DNA of 64,000 nucleotides from an uncultured Alphaproteobacteria bacterium (GTDB lineage Bacteria; Pseudomonadota; Alphaproteobacteria; Rhodobacterales; Rhodobacteraceae): NCBI GenBank assembly GCA_929200255.1, contig CAKMYZ010000004.1, forward strand, positions 124,001-188,000, read 5' to 3'. A program made the translations under genes and the position numbers. The notes under the pieces were generated by a model. The model saw nothing but the letters and a program-made list of their open reading frames with translations. It had not been told where the DNA came from and ran no database searches. The number at the start of each line of letters is the position of its first letter. Positions within the stretch are counted from its first letter, which is position 1. Shown in pieces: positions 46,803 to 55,462 of the stretch.

Positions 46803-46945
46803 AGTTTGCAGTATCAATGCGGCGGTGGTTGCTGGGCCTTCTTCATGCGTCAGATGGCCAAGGCCCTGGAGCCGGATGAAAAGCCACTGCAAATTCATGA
46901 TATCTGACCTCTTGAACCTCCCTTCAAACGGTGAAACCATTGGGG

Positions 46946-48742
46946 ATGGAACATTACATCAAATCATGGGCCGAGGTTGCCCCCCGACTGGTCGCTGTGG
47001 CCGCGGGGCGCGAAAAGGCTGATCTGGTCATTCGCGGTGCCAAGCTGGTGAATGTGCAGACCCGCGAAATCCTAGAGTGGCAAGTGGCGGTGTCCGAAGG
47101 GCGCTTTGCGTATGTAGGTCTCGATGCCTCGTATTGCATTGGCGACGACACACGGGTGATAGAGGCAGCAGGCCGCTATCTGATCCCCGGTCTGTGTGAC
47201 GGTCATATGCATATTGAATCGGGTATGCTGACACCCGCTGAATTTGCTGCCGCTGTAATCCCCCACGGCACCACAACCATGTTCACTGACCCGCATGAGA
47301 TCGCCAATGTGTTGGGTCTGCGCGGCGTGCGCATGATGCATGACGAGGCACTGATGCAGCCCGTCAATATCTACACCCAAATGCCATCCTGCGCGCCTTC
47401 TGCACCGGGGCTTGAGACCACAGGGTTTGAGATTTCCGCGGCCGACGTGGCCGAGGCGATGGCGTGGCCCGGCATCATCGGGTTGGGAGAGATGATGAAC
47501 TTTCCCGGCGTGATCAACGGCGATCCTCAGATGCTGGCGGAAATGGCTGCAACCATGAACGCGGGCAAAACCGTAGGCGGGCATTACGCATCGCCCGACA
47601 AGGGCACAGCGTTTTCTGCCTATGTCGCCGGTGGTGCGGCAGATGATCACGAAGGCACGGCTGAGGCCGATGCGATTGCGCGCGTGCGAAACGGGATGCG
47701 GTCAATGATGCGTCTTGGGTCGGCGTGGTATGATGTGGAAAGTCAGATCACTGCTGTCACAAAAAAGGGTCTTGATCCGCGCAACTTTATTCTTTGTACC
47801 GATGATTGCATGGCAGGCACACTTGTCAACGACGGCCATATGAACCGGGTGGTGCGCCATGCGATTGCTTGTGGCTGTGATCCGATCATTGCCTTGCAGA
47901 TGGCGACGATCAACACGGCCACGCATTTCGGGTTAGAGCGTGAATTGGGCTCTATCGCGCCGGGGCGGCGCGCCGACATGATTTTGACATCGGACCTTAC
48001 GACATTGCCGATTGAAGAGGTTATCGCCCGGGGGCAGACCGTTGCGAAGGACGGCAAGATCACCGTTGATTGCCCGCATTATGATTGGCCTGCAGATGCC
48101 CGTCAGACCGTGAATATGGGTAAGATGCTGGATGATGCGGATTTCGCGATCACTGCGCCCGACGGCAAAAACAAGGTCAGAGCCAAGGTTATTGGTGTCG
48201 TGGAAAACCAAGCGCCGACTGAAGCACTGATGGCTGAACTGCCCGTTGTTGATGGATTGGTTGAAGGTGAAGGGGACACGTATCAGATTGCCTTGGTTGA
48301 ACGGCATCAAGGGACGGGAAAGGTCGTAAACGGCTTTGTTTCCGGCTTTGGATACACTGGCAAAATGGCCATGGCGTCGACCGTCGCGCATGACAGTCAT
48401 CATATGATTGTGGTGGGCACGGATCGCGCCATGATGGCGGCGGCTGCCAACCGTCTGGGCGAAGTAGGTGGCGGCGTGACCGTCTGGAAAGAGGGGAAGG
48501 AGATTGCGCTGGTTGAGCTCCCCATCGCCGGGCTGATGTCTGATTGCCCTGCTGCCGAAGTTGCCGCAAAGGCCGATCAGATGGTTGCCGCAATGGCCGC
48601 CTGCGGCTGCACATTAAATAACGCCTATATGCAGCATTCGTTGCTGGCGCTTGTCGTCATCCCATCTTTACGGATATCTGATCTTGGCTTGGTGGATGTC
48701 GACAAATTTGAAATTACCGAGATATTCGAGGAAAACGCATGA
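46946..48742 (+). CDS. ade: Adenine deaminase
   Basis: Amidohydrolase-fold adenine deaminase (adenine to hypoxanthine plus ammonia). Metal site IPGLCDGHMHIESGMLTPAEFA, then TTMFTDPHEIANVLG, VGGHYASPDKG and FILCTDDCMAGTLVNDGHMN; C-terminal domain with AMASTVAHDSHHMIVVGTD. 598 aa from ATG 46946; GTG 46931 is possible and neither has a clear ribosome binding site. Overlaps amn by ATGA, linking two steps of AMP breakdown. Confidence 0.93.
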   Translation: MEHYIKSWAEVAPRLVAVAAGREKADLVIRGAKLVNVQTREILEWQVAVSEGRFAYVGLDASYCIGDDTRVIEAAGRYLIPGLCDGHMHIESGMLTPAEFAAAVIPHGTTTMFTDPHEIANVLGLRGVRMMHDEALMQPVNIYTQMPSCAPSAPGLETTGFEISAADVAEAMAWPGIIGLGEMMNFPGVINGDPQMLAEMAATMNAGKTVGGHYASPDKGTAFSAYVAGGAADDHEGTAEADAIARVRNGMRSMMRLGSAWYDVESQITAVTKKGLDPRNFILCTDDCMAGTLVNDGHMNRVVRHAIACGCDPIIALQMATINTATHFGLERELGSIAPGRRADMILTSDLTTLPIEEVIARGQTVAKDGKITVDCPHYDWPADARQTVNMGKMLDDADFAITAPDGKNKVRAKVIGVVENQAPTEALMAELPVVDGLVEGEGDTYQIALVERHQGTGKVVNGFVSGFGYTGKMAMASTVAHDSHHMIVVGTDRAMMAAAANRLGEVGGGVTVWKEGKEIALVELPIAGLMSDCPAAEVAAKADQMVAAMAACGCTLNNAYMQHSLLALVVIPSLRISDLGLVDVDKFEITEIFEENA

Positions 48743-50220
48743 ATATGGCTCAAGAGGTGTCAATCCGGACACCTGATGTTCCCAAACCCGAAAGCTTTAC
48801 CGACGCCAAGCAGGCGGTCGCACGACTTCAGGAGCTTTACCAGACCGCAGTTAACTTCCTGTCAGAGAATTTTGCGAAGGCCCTGAGCGAGGGGCAGCTC
48901 GATGCGCGGGTCCGGGCGTTCTATCCAGAAATCCGCCTGACAACGACGACCTATGCCAAGACCGACACGCGCCTGTCATTTGGTCATGTGGCAGAGCCGG
49001 GTGTCTATGCGACAACGGTCACCCGCCCTGATCTTTTTGCGTCCTATCTAGAGCAGCAGATTGCGTTGTTGATCGAAAGCCACGGAGTGCCGGTGGTGAT
49101 CGGCGTGTCCTGCACAGCGATGCCGGTTCATTTTGCCGCTGCAAATGATCCCGGGTTGACCGTACCACAAGATGGCTCGATGGAATTTAACTTGCGTGAT
49201 AACTTCGACGTACCGGACCTGAGCACAACCCATGACAATATCGTCAATGGTGAGGCCTTCACCTATCCTGACGGTGCGCGGCCGCTGGCGCCTTTTACGG
49301 CGCAACGTGTTGACTATTCGCTTGCCCGCTTGGCGCATTACACTGCGACCGCAGCCGAGCATTTCCAGAACCATGTGCTGTTCACCAACTACCAGTTCTA
49401 CGTTGAAGAGTTTGAATCCTACGCCCGCCATATGCTGGCGGATCCCGACAGTGGCTATACCAGCTTTGTGAGCACCGGGAATGTTGAGATTACAAAGTCG
49501 GATGCGCCGATCCCGGTTCCCGGCAAACTGCCCCAGATGCCGACGTATCATCTCAAACGCGAGAACGGCAGCGGGATCACATTGGTGAACATCGGTGTCG
49601 GCCCATCAAACGCAAAGACCGCGACCGACCACATTGCCGTGTTGCGGCCGCATGCATGGCTGATGGTGGGTCACTGCGCCGGGCTGCGCAATTCGCAGCG
49701 GCTGGGTGATTTCGTGCTGGCACACGCCTACCTGCGTGAAGATCATGTGCTTGATGATGACCTGCCAGTTTGGGTGCCGATCCCCGCACTTGCTGAAATA
49801 CAGATTGCACTTGAAACCGCAGTGGCGGATGTGACGGAATTGGAAGGTTATGACCTCAAACGGATCATGCGGACGGGCACAGTTGCAACGATTGACAACC
49901 GCAACTGGGAGTTGCGCGAACAGGCAGGCCCGGTGCAGCGTCTGTCGCAGTCGCGGGCCATTGCGCTGGATATGGAAAGCGCCACGATTGCGGCGAATGG
50001 TTTTCGCTTCCGGGTCCCTTATGGCACGCTGCTTTGTGTCAGTGACAAACCTTTGCACGGAGAGCTGAAACTGCCTGGCATGGCTTCAGAGTTCTACAAA
50101 ACACAGGTCGCAGCGCATCTGATGATCGGCATTCGGGCGATGGAACGGTTGCGTGAAATGCCGCTGGAGCGCATCCACAGCCGGAAATTGCGCAGTTTTG
50201 AAGAGACCGCCTTCCTCTGA
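48739..50220 (+). CDS. amn: AMP nucleosidase
   Basis: Hydrolyses AMP to adenine and ribose 5-phosphate. The N-terminal Amn-specific domain is followed by a nucleoside-phosphorylase fold with VNIGVGPSNAKTATDHIAVLRPHAWLMVGHCAGL and ALDMESATIAANGFRFRVPYGTLLCVSDKPLHGELKLPG. 493 aa. Its product feeds the adenine deaminase encoded immediately upstream (ATGA overlap). Confidence 0.95.
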   Translation: MNMAQEVSIRTPDVPKPESFTDAKQAVARLQELYQTAVNFLSENFAKALSEGQLDARVRAFYPEIRLTTTTYAKTDTRLSFGHVAEPGVYATTVTRPDLFASYLEQQIALLIESHGVPVVIGVSCTAMPVHFAAANDPGLTVPQDGSMEFNLRDNFDVPDLSTTHDNIVNGEAFTYPDGARPLAPFTAQRVDYSLARLAHYTATAAEHFQNHVLFTNYQFYVEEFESYARHMLADPDSGYTSFVSTGNVEITKSDAPIPVPGKLPQMPTYHLKRENGSGITLVNIGVGPSNAKTATDHIAVLRPHAWLMVGHCAGLRNSQRLGDFVLAHAYLREDHVLDDDLPVWVPIPALAEIQIALETAVADVTELEGYDLKRIMRTGTVATIDNRNWELREQAGPVQRLSQSRAIALDMESATIAANGFRFRVPYGTLLCVSDKPLHGELKLPGMASEFYKTQVAAHLMIGIRAMERLREMPLERIHSRKLRSFEETAFL

Positions 50221-50274
50221 GGGCATAAAAAGCGGCAAAAAACGCGTTTTTCCCTTCTTTTCTTACACTAATCG

Positions 50275-50290
50275 TTGTGGTGTGACACAA
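50275..50290. promoter_or_regulatory. Inverted repeat upstream of HU gene
   Basis: TTGTG-GTGTGA-CACAA, 62-77 bp before the HU start. The 5-6-5 layout resembles sites of CRP/FNR-family regulators but not their core sequence exactly. No direct evidence for a regulator. Confidence 0.3.
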
Positions 50291-50351
50291 GATACCGTTT
50301 AATGTGCCCGTAACAGGCCCTACTGCTGGGGCAAATGAGGAGAACAGTAAA

Positions 50352-50642
50352 ATGGCAACAAAACCACTGACAAAAGCGCAGCTTGTATCTGCACTCGCCG
50401 ATGAAACAGGCATGGACAAGAAAGCAGCAGGCGCCGCACTTGACGCTGTGACAGGCATCATCACCAAAGAAGTATCCGGCGGCGGCGCTGTAACACTTCC
50501 CGGTGTTGGCAAGATCTACTGCCGCGAGCGTCCAGAGCGTATGGTTCGCAACCCTGCCACGGGTGAGCAGATCAAGAAAGACGCTGACAAGGTTGTCAAA
50601 ATGACAATCGCCAAAGCGCTGAAAGACAGCGTGAACGGCTAA
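50352..50642 (+). CDS. HU-family DNA-binding protein
   Basis: 96-aa histone-like protein of the HU/IHF fold. TKAQLVSALADETGMDKKAAGAALDAVTGIITKEV forms the helical dimer part, and VTLPGVGKIYCRERPERMVRNPATGEQIKKDA the DNA-binding beta arm with the RNPxTG motif. ATG 50352 follows a GAGGAGA ribosome binding site; the ORF-track start lies upstream in the leader. The arm differs from canonical HupB, so I give no symbol. Confidence 0.93.
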   Translation: MATKPLTKAQLVSALADETGMDKKAAGAALDAVTGIITKEVSGGGAVTLPGVGKIYCRERPERMVRNPATGEQIKKDADKVVKMTIAKALKDSVNG

Positions 50643-50667
50643 GCAACCAAGCAATTGAGATACAGAA

Positions 50668-50695
50668 GGGCCAGACATAGAGTCTGGCTCTTTTT
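50668..50695 (+). terminator. Rho-independent terminator after HU gene
   Basis: GCCAGAC-ATAGA-GTCTGGC-TCTTTTT: 7-bp stem, short loop and T-run, 26 bp after the HU stop. Confidence 0.9.
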
Positions 50696-50714
50696 CGTTG
50701 GGAATGACCCAAGG

Positions 50715-51521
50715 CTAACAGCTCATTTCGATTCCATCCAAGAAGTGGATAACATCTTTTGTCATAATCTGCTTCTTATGGGTCAGTTTTTGTACGGGGC
50801 TGGTTCTGATCTGATCGCGTTGCTGGGCGTTATTATCGACGCCACCGCTGATGATGCGATTTAGCTGGTGTACCGGTATCGCGCTTAACTTTGGGACTTG
50901 CTGCCAGCGCGATTGCACATCTTTTTGGTGCCTAACCAGATGTTCAAACAGATAGTGAAGCCAAAAGTACGGCGGCTCCCCGTTCCGAAAGGGCCCCCAG
51001 TTCCAATAGGCTGCAGAGATGGCGCGCATCTCTTCGGCAATGACACTGTCGGTGTTTGCGGCGAGAAACCAGCTCGAGATGATGCGGCTGGCGTTAGGCT
51101 TATGGAAGGCAAAGAACTCACATTGGTTAAAGATTTGCGGTAGCCAATGATCTAGCGGCCGGAGGCAAAGCACTGACGCATCGATCCAAACACCACCGTG
51201 TTGTTGCAAGATCGCGATCCGCAGCATGTCGGAGTAATGCGTGACGGACATGGGTCGCGGAAGAGTGCCACGTGGTAAGATTGCGTTGGCGGCATCCTGA
51301 TCGAGTAAGATCACTTCCCAGGTTGGGTTGTGACGTTGCCAGCTTTCTGCGCAAAACTGCACGATATCCGGCGCATGTTCAAAGCCTTTATCCCAAAACA
51401 GATGAATGCGGCGCGGCAGTTCCAGCGAGAAGTGCTCCCGCTTCGATTTCCGCGCCCATTGCAGGTCATCCGACAAGGGCTGCATTTGTTTCAGAAATGA
51501 GGAGATCGATAGGTCTGACAT
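50715..51521 (-). CDS. Capsular polysaccharide synthesis-type glycosyltransferase
   Basis: 268 aa. GT32/Caps_synth fold: RRIHLFWDKGFEHAPDIVQFCAESWQRHNPTWEVILLD, the YSDMLRIAILQQHGGVWIDASVLCLRPL nucleotide-sugar region where the usual DxD motif appears as DAS, and the FHKPNASRIISSWFLAAN stretch. Acceptor unknown. I chose ATG 51521 (MSDLSISSFL); the ORF-track start is 22 codons upstream. It stands alone, not in a polysaccharide cluster. Confidence 0.8.
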   Translation of the reverse strand: MSDLSISSFLKQMQPLSDDLQWARKSKREHFSLELPRRIHLFWDKGFEHAPDIVQFCAESWQRHNPTWEVILLDQDAANAILPRGTLPRPMSVTHYSDMLRIAILQQHGGVWIDASVLCLRPLDHWLPQIFNQCEFFAFHKPNASRIISSWFLAANTDSVIAEEMRAISAAYWNWGPFRNGEPPYFWLHYLFEHLVRHQKDVQSRWQQVPKLSAIPVHQLNRIISGGVDNNAQQRDQIRTSPVQKLTHKKQIMTKDVIHFLDGIEMSC

Positions 51522-51628
51522 TTGCGCTATTCTGTAGTGCGATGTTTCGAATGGTAACGGGAAAATTCCCCATGACCAACAATACAAACACAGCTAACAG
51601 GGGTGTTGAGCGGAACGGTTAGGTGTGC

Positions 51629-52492
51629 ATGGATATCAAAGCAATCGGCATGGGTCTTGCGTTTGCCCTGATGTGGTCATCCGCTTTTACCTCGGCTCGC
51701 GTTATCGTTGAATACGCGCCGCCGCTGTCTGCGCTCGCGTTGCGGTTTCTCATTTCTGGCCTTTTGGGTGTTCTGGTCGCATGGATATTGGGACAATCAG
51801 CGCGGCTGAGCCGCACGCAATGGTTTGGCGTTGTGATCTTTGGCATTTGCCAGAACGCGCTTTATCTTGGGCTGAACTTTGTTGCGATGCAGACGATCCC
51901 AGCCTCCCTAGCCGCGATCATTGCCTCAACAATGCCTTTGCTGGTGGCGCTTGCGGGTTGGCTGATCTTTGGCAATCGGGTTAGGCCGCTGGGGGTCGCG
52001 GGGTTGATTGCTGGAGTCTTGGGGGTCGTGCTGATTATGGGCGCGCGGCTGCAAGGTGGTATTGATGTCTACGGTCTGATCCTGTGCGTGATCGGCGTTA
52101 TATCCCTGACTATCGCGACCCTGGCCGTGTTGGGCGCATCCTCTGGTGGGAATGTTCTGATGATCGTGGGATTGCAGATGCTGGTCGGTAGTGCGATCCT
52201 TTGGGTGCCCGCGCTGACGTTTGAGGTTTGGGACGTCACCTGGAACTGGCAACTGGTTGTTGCCTTTGCCTACACCACGCTGGTGCCGGGATTGGCTGCA
52301 ACGCTCGTGTGGTTCCTGCTGGTTGGGCGCATCGGTGCGGTGAAGGCCTCGACCTTTCACTTTCTCAATCCATTTTTGGGGGTGGCCATTGCCGCCGTAA
52401 TCCTGAGCGAGGAGATCGGCGCGTTAGACGTGCTGGGCGTGACGATTATCGCAGGTGGGATTTTGGCGGTGCAATTGTCCAAGCAGACCTGA
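51629..52492 (+). CDS. EamA/DMT family transporter
   Basis: 287 aa, about ten membrane helices in two EamA repeats: AIGMGLAFALMWSSAFTSARVIVEYAPPLSALALRFLISG and the second repeat ending HFLNPFLGVAIAAVILSEEIGALDVLGV. Probably a metabolite exporter; substrate cannot be read from sequence. ATG 51629 preferred over the GTG two codons upstream. Confidence 0.88.
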   Translation: MDIKAIGMGLAFALMWSSAFTSARVIVEYAPPLSALALRFLISGLLGVLVAWILGQSARLSRTQWFGVVIFGICQNALYLGLNFVAMQTIPASLAAIIASTMPLLVALAGWLIFGNRVRPLGVAGLIAGVLGVVLIMGARLQGGIDVYGLILCVIGVISLTIATLAVLGASSGGNVLMIVGLQMLVGSAILWVPALTFEVWDVTWNWQLVVAFAYTTLVPGLAATLVWFLLVGRIGAVKASTFHFLNPFLGVAIAAVILSEEIGALDVLGVTIIAGGILAVQLSKQT

Positions 52493-52495
52493 CAG

Positions 52496-53142
52496 CTACC
52501 AGTCTGGTCCGGGTACACCAAGCTCGCTTGCAAGCTGGCGCAGGTAGCCATGCATGACGTTTACCCTTTCCAACGCCAATGTCCGTCCGGTTTCAGTCTG
52601 CATAGTCTCGGGCAGTTTCAAAAGCTTTTGAGCAAAGTGATCTATCGCAAAACGACTGTCATCCAATTGGCGTCGTTCAGCAAATGGGTCCTCCGGATCA
52701 AACAAGGGCCGCGCCAGCAACCCAGATACTGCAAAACAACGCGCGATCCCCAGTGCGCCCAACGCTTCAATACGGTCCGCGTCCTGAAGTATTTTGGCCT
52801 CTTTGGTTCTCGGGTGGATATTGGCGGAGAACGCGTGCGCCTCAATAGCGTGTTGGGTCTGCAAAATTTGATCCTGCGTCAGCCCAGTTTTCCTAGCAAT
52901 AACTCCGCTGCGGCTGCGGATTTCTGTGAGGCCAGATGCCGCTCCGGGTGATCCTTGGGGAGCGTTATAAGATCATGCATGTAACATGCGGCAAGCAGGA
53001 CAATCCGATCACAGGGGCCTTCCTTAGACGCTATGAGTTCTGAGTTGCACCAGACCCGATCAGCATGAGAAAGATCATGAGCTGTATCCCGAACCGGTTT
53101 GGTTTTGAGCGCTTTGCGCAGCTTGTTTCGCAGGACATTCAT
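52496..53142 (-). pseudogene. HD-domain phosphohydrolase gene, frameshifted
   Basis: Two ORFs in different frames together make one YedJ-like HD hydrolase. 52879-53142 gives AHDLSHADRVWCNSELIA and [20 protein letters not shown] (HD metal site) and stops after LLLGKLG. The next frame continues [21 protein letters not shown] and [21 protein letters not shown] to its own stop at 52496. One added base near 52879-52887 (in CTGGGCTGA) restores a single reading frame of about 215 codons. Starts ATGA-overlapping the aroC stop. Either a recent pseudogene or a sequencing error. Confidence 0.78.
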
Positions 53143-54242
53143 CCGATCTGTCCACGCACTCCGCCCGTTTGCCCGCGGTCCAACAGCAAGTGATCAAGGA
53201 TCACGCAAGCCATCATCGCCTCGCCCACTGGCACAGCCCGGATGCCAACGCATGGATCATGGCGGCCTTTGGTGATCACTTCGGTTTCAGACCCATCCAT
53301 CCGGATCGACTTGCGCGGCGACAGGATTGATGATGTTGGTTTGACTGCAAAGCGCACCACAATATCCTGCCCTGTGCTGATCCCACCAAGGATCCCACCA
53401 GCATGGTTTGACCCGTATTCCGGTCCGCCTTGGCCCATGAAAATCTCGTCCGCATTGTCGCGACCTGTCAATGCCGCGGCGCCCATGCCTTCACCAATCT
53501 CAACGCCTTTGACGGCGTTGATCGACATCATGGCTGCCGCGAGATCAGTGTCTAACTTGGCATATACCGGTGCGCCGATCCCCGCTGGCACGCCGCGCGC
53601 CACAACCTCGATGATTGCCCCGACCGAGTTATGATCATCCTTGCGTAGCCATGCCAGATAGTCGTTCCACTCTGTAGCAGCATCCGCATCCGGGCTGAAG
53701 AAATCATTCTTGTCGATCTCGCTCCAATCCATCTTGGAACGATCGATCTGCTTTGTGCCCATCTGGGTCATGTATCCCTTGATCTGCACGTTGGGTGCGA
53801 TCATCTGGATCACTTCGCGTGCCACACCGCCAGCTGCAACTCGCGCGGCTGTTTCGCGGGCCGAAGATCGGCCACCGCCGCGATAGTCGCGCAACCCGTA
53901 TTTCTGGTGATAGGTGATATCCGCATGTCCGGGCCGGAACGTATTGGCGATATCGCCATAGTCCTTTGACCGCTGGTCGGTGTTCTGGATCATCAGTTGG
54001 ATCGGTGTGCCTGTCGTCTTCCCGTCAAATACGCCGGATAGAATTTCAACCGCGTCCGCCTCGTTCCGCTGGGTTGTATTCTTGTTGAGGCCGGGGCGGC
54101 GTTTGTCCATCCACTGCTGGATCATTGGCGCCTCGAGCGGCACGCCCGGCGGGCAGCCGTCGACCGTTGCACCCAAGGCAGGCCCATGGCTTTCACCCCA
54201 GGTGGTGAAGCGAAACAGATGACCGAAACTGTTGATCGACAT
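53139..54242 (-). CDS. aroC: Chorismate synthase
   Basis: Final shikimate pathway step, FMN-dependent. [36 protein letters not shown], the [36 protein letters not shown] signature and [22 protein letters not shown] near the C-terminus. 367 aa from ATG 54242; the ORF-track start adds 14 residues. The HD-hydrolase gene follows it by ATGA overlap. aroE lies elsewhere in the window. Confidence 0.97.
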   Translation of the reverse strand: MSINSFGHLFRFTTWGESHGPALGATVDGCPPGVPLEAPMIQQWMDKRRPGLNKNTTQRNEADAVEILSGVFDGKTTGTPIQLMIQNTDQRSKDYGDIANTFRPGHADITYHQKYGLRDYRGGGRSSARETAARVAAGGVAREVIQMIAPNVQIKGYMTQMGTKQIDRSKMDWSEIDKNDFFSPDADAATEWNDYLAWLRKDDHNSVGAIIEVVARGVPAGIGAPVYAKLDTDLAAAMMSINAVKGVEIGEGMGAAALTGRDNADEIFMGQGGPEYGSNHAGGILGGISTGQDIVVRFAVKPTSSILSPRKSIRMDGSETEVITKGRHDPCVGIRAVPVGEAMMACVILDHLLLDRGQTGGVRGQIG

Positions 54243-54335
54243 GGGCGCTCTCCCTTTGCTGATCGGGTCTAGCGGGGGTGGCAATGAGGCTCAAGCGCTT
54301 TCGCTTGCGTCCTGCGGCAATCCATCCTAGCTAGG

Positions 54336-54425
54336 GCGTACCTCGGGGGGCCAATCACTGGCTGAGATGTGCATCGCACGGACCCGTAGAACCTGAACCG
54401 GTTAAGACCGGCGGAGGGAAGGTTT
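54336..54425 (+). ncRNA. TPP riboswitch (THI element) controlling thiBPQ
   Basis: Contains CTCGGGGGGCC, the THI-box core GGCTGAGATG, and ACCCGTAGAACCTGAACCGGTTAAGACCGGCGGAGGGAAGG, matching conserved P2/J2-3/P4-P5 positions of TPP riboswitches. It lies 48 bp before the thiB start, so thiamine pyrophosphate would shut off thiamine uptake. Confidence 0.96.
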
Positions 54426-54472
54426 AGCAGTCACGCTATCCCCCATTCCGCCCGTTGCATTTGGAGGATACG

Positions 54473-55462
54473 ATGAAAAAGACCACCTATCTGCCAGTTG
54501 CTGCGGGACTTGTCCTTGGTGCCACGTGCGCCATGGCCGAGACCCCAGTGCTGCAAATCTTGACATATGACAGCTTTGTCAGCGAGTGGGGCCCCGGCCC
54601 CGCAATTGAGGCCGCATTTGAGGCTGAGTGTGCCTGCGATCTGCAATTCGTAGGCGCTGGCGATGGTGCTGCCTTGCTGGCACGTCTGCAGTTGGAAGGA
54701 CCACGCTCCGACGCAGACATCGTACTGGGCCTGGATACAAACCTGACTGCGGCGGCCCGTGAAACAGGTCTCTTTGCCGCGCATGGCATCGATGCCGATC
54801 TGGATTTGCCGATCGCATGGACGGATGCGGATTTTCTCCCGTTCGACTGGGGTTACTTCGCATTTGTTGGCAACGCCGGCTCGGAGGCGCCCACCTCTTT
54901 GCAGGCGCTGGCTGACAGTGACATCAAGGTCGTGATCCAGGACCCGCGTTCATCCACGCCCGGCCTTGGCCTGCTGATGTGGGTTCATACCGACTATGGA
55001 GAGAATGCGGGCGCGTTCTGGGCTGACTTGTCCGACAATATCGTGACCGTCACCCCCGGTTGGTCCGAGGCATACGGGATGTTCCTTGAGGGTGAGGCAG
55101 ACGCGGTACTGTCCTACACGACATCACCTGCTTATCACCTGATTGCGGAAGGGGACGACAGCAAGGTTGCCTGGAGCTTTGACGACGGTCACTACATGCA
55201 GGTTGAGGTCGCGGGCAAACTGGCAGGCACCGACCAGCCAGAGCTGGCAGACCAGTTCATGGCGTTCATGGTGTCTGACGGATTCCAAAGCGTGATCCCG
55301 ACCACCAACTGGATGTACCCTGCTGTGACGCCAAAGGATGGTTTGCCCGCCGGTTTCGAAACCCTGATCGATCCTGATGTCTGGCTTTTGTGGCCGTCAG
55401 AAGAGGCTGCTCGGCAACGCGACATGGCGTTGGAAGCATGGCGCACAGCCCTGTCGCAGTAA
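54473..55462 (+). CDS. thiB: Thiamine ABC transporter, substrate-binding protein
   Basis: 329 aa periplasmic thiamine/TPP-binding protein. Signal peptide MKKTTYLPVAAGLVLGATCAMA, then PVLQILTYDSFVSEWGPGPAIEAAFEAECACDLQFVG, the ThiB N-terminus, and PRSSTPGLGLLMWVHTDYG. GGAGG ribosome binding site 6 bp before ATG 54473. Under the TPP riboswitch. Overlaps thiP by 25 bp. Confidence 0.94.
   Translation: MKKTTYLPVAAGLVLGATCAMAETPVLQILTYDSFVSEWGPGPAIEAAFEAECACDLQFVGAGDGAALLARLQLEGPRSDADIVLGLDTNLTAAARETGLFAAHGIDADLDLPIAWTDADFLPFDWGYFAFVGNAGSEAPTSLQALADSDIKVVIQDPRSSTPGLGLLMWVHTDYGENAGAFWADLSDNIVTVTPGWSEAYGMFLEGEADAVLSYTTSPAYHLIAEGDDSKVAWSFDDGHYMQVEVAGKLAGTDQPELADQFMAFMVSDGFQSVIPTTNWMYPAVTPKDGLPAGFETLIDPDVWLLWPSEEAARQRDMALEAWRTALSQ

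Noticed and set aside
46722-46940. 72-codon minus ORF between the cytochrome c and ade genes
   Set aside because: Crosses a strong terminator hairpin, has no ribosome binding site and no family similarity that I recognise.
50221-50260. AAAAACGCGTTTTT after amn as a terminator
   Set aside because: Short AT-rich palindrome without a stable GC stem; amn probably ends by another route.
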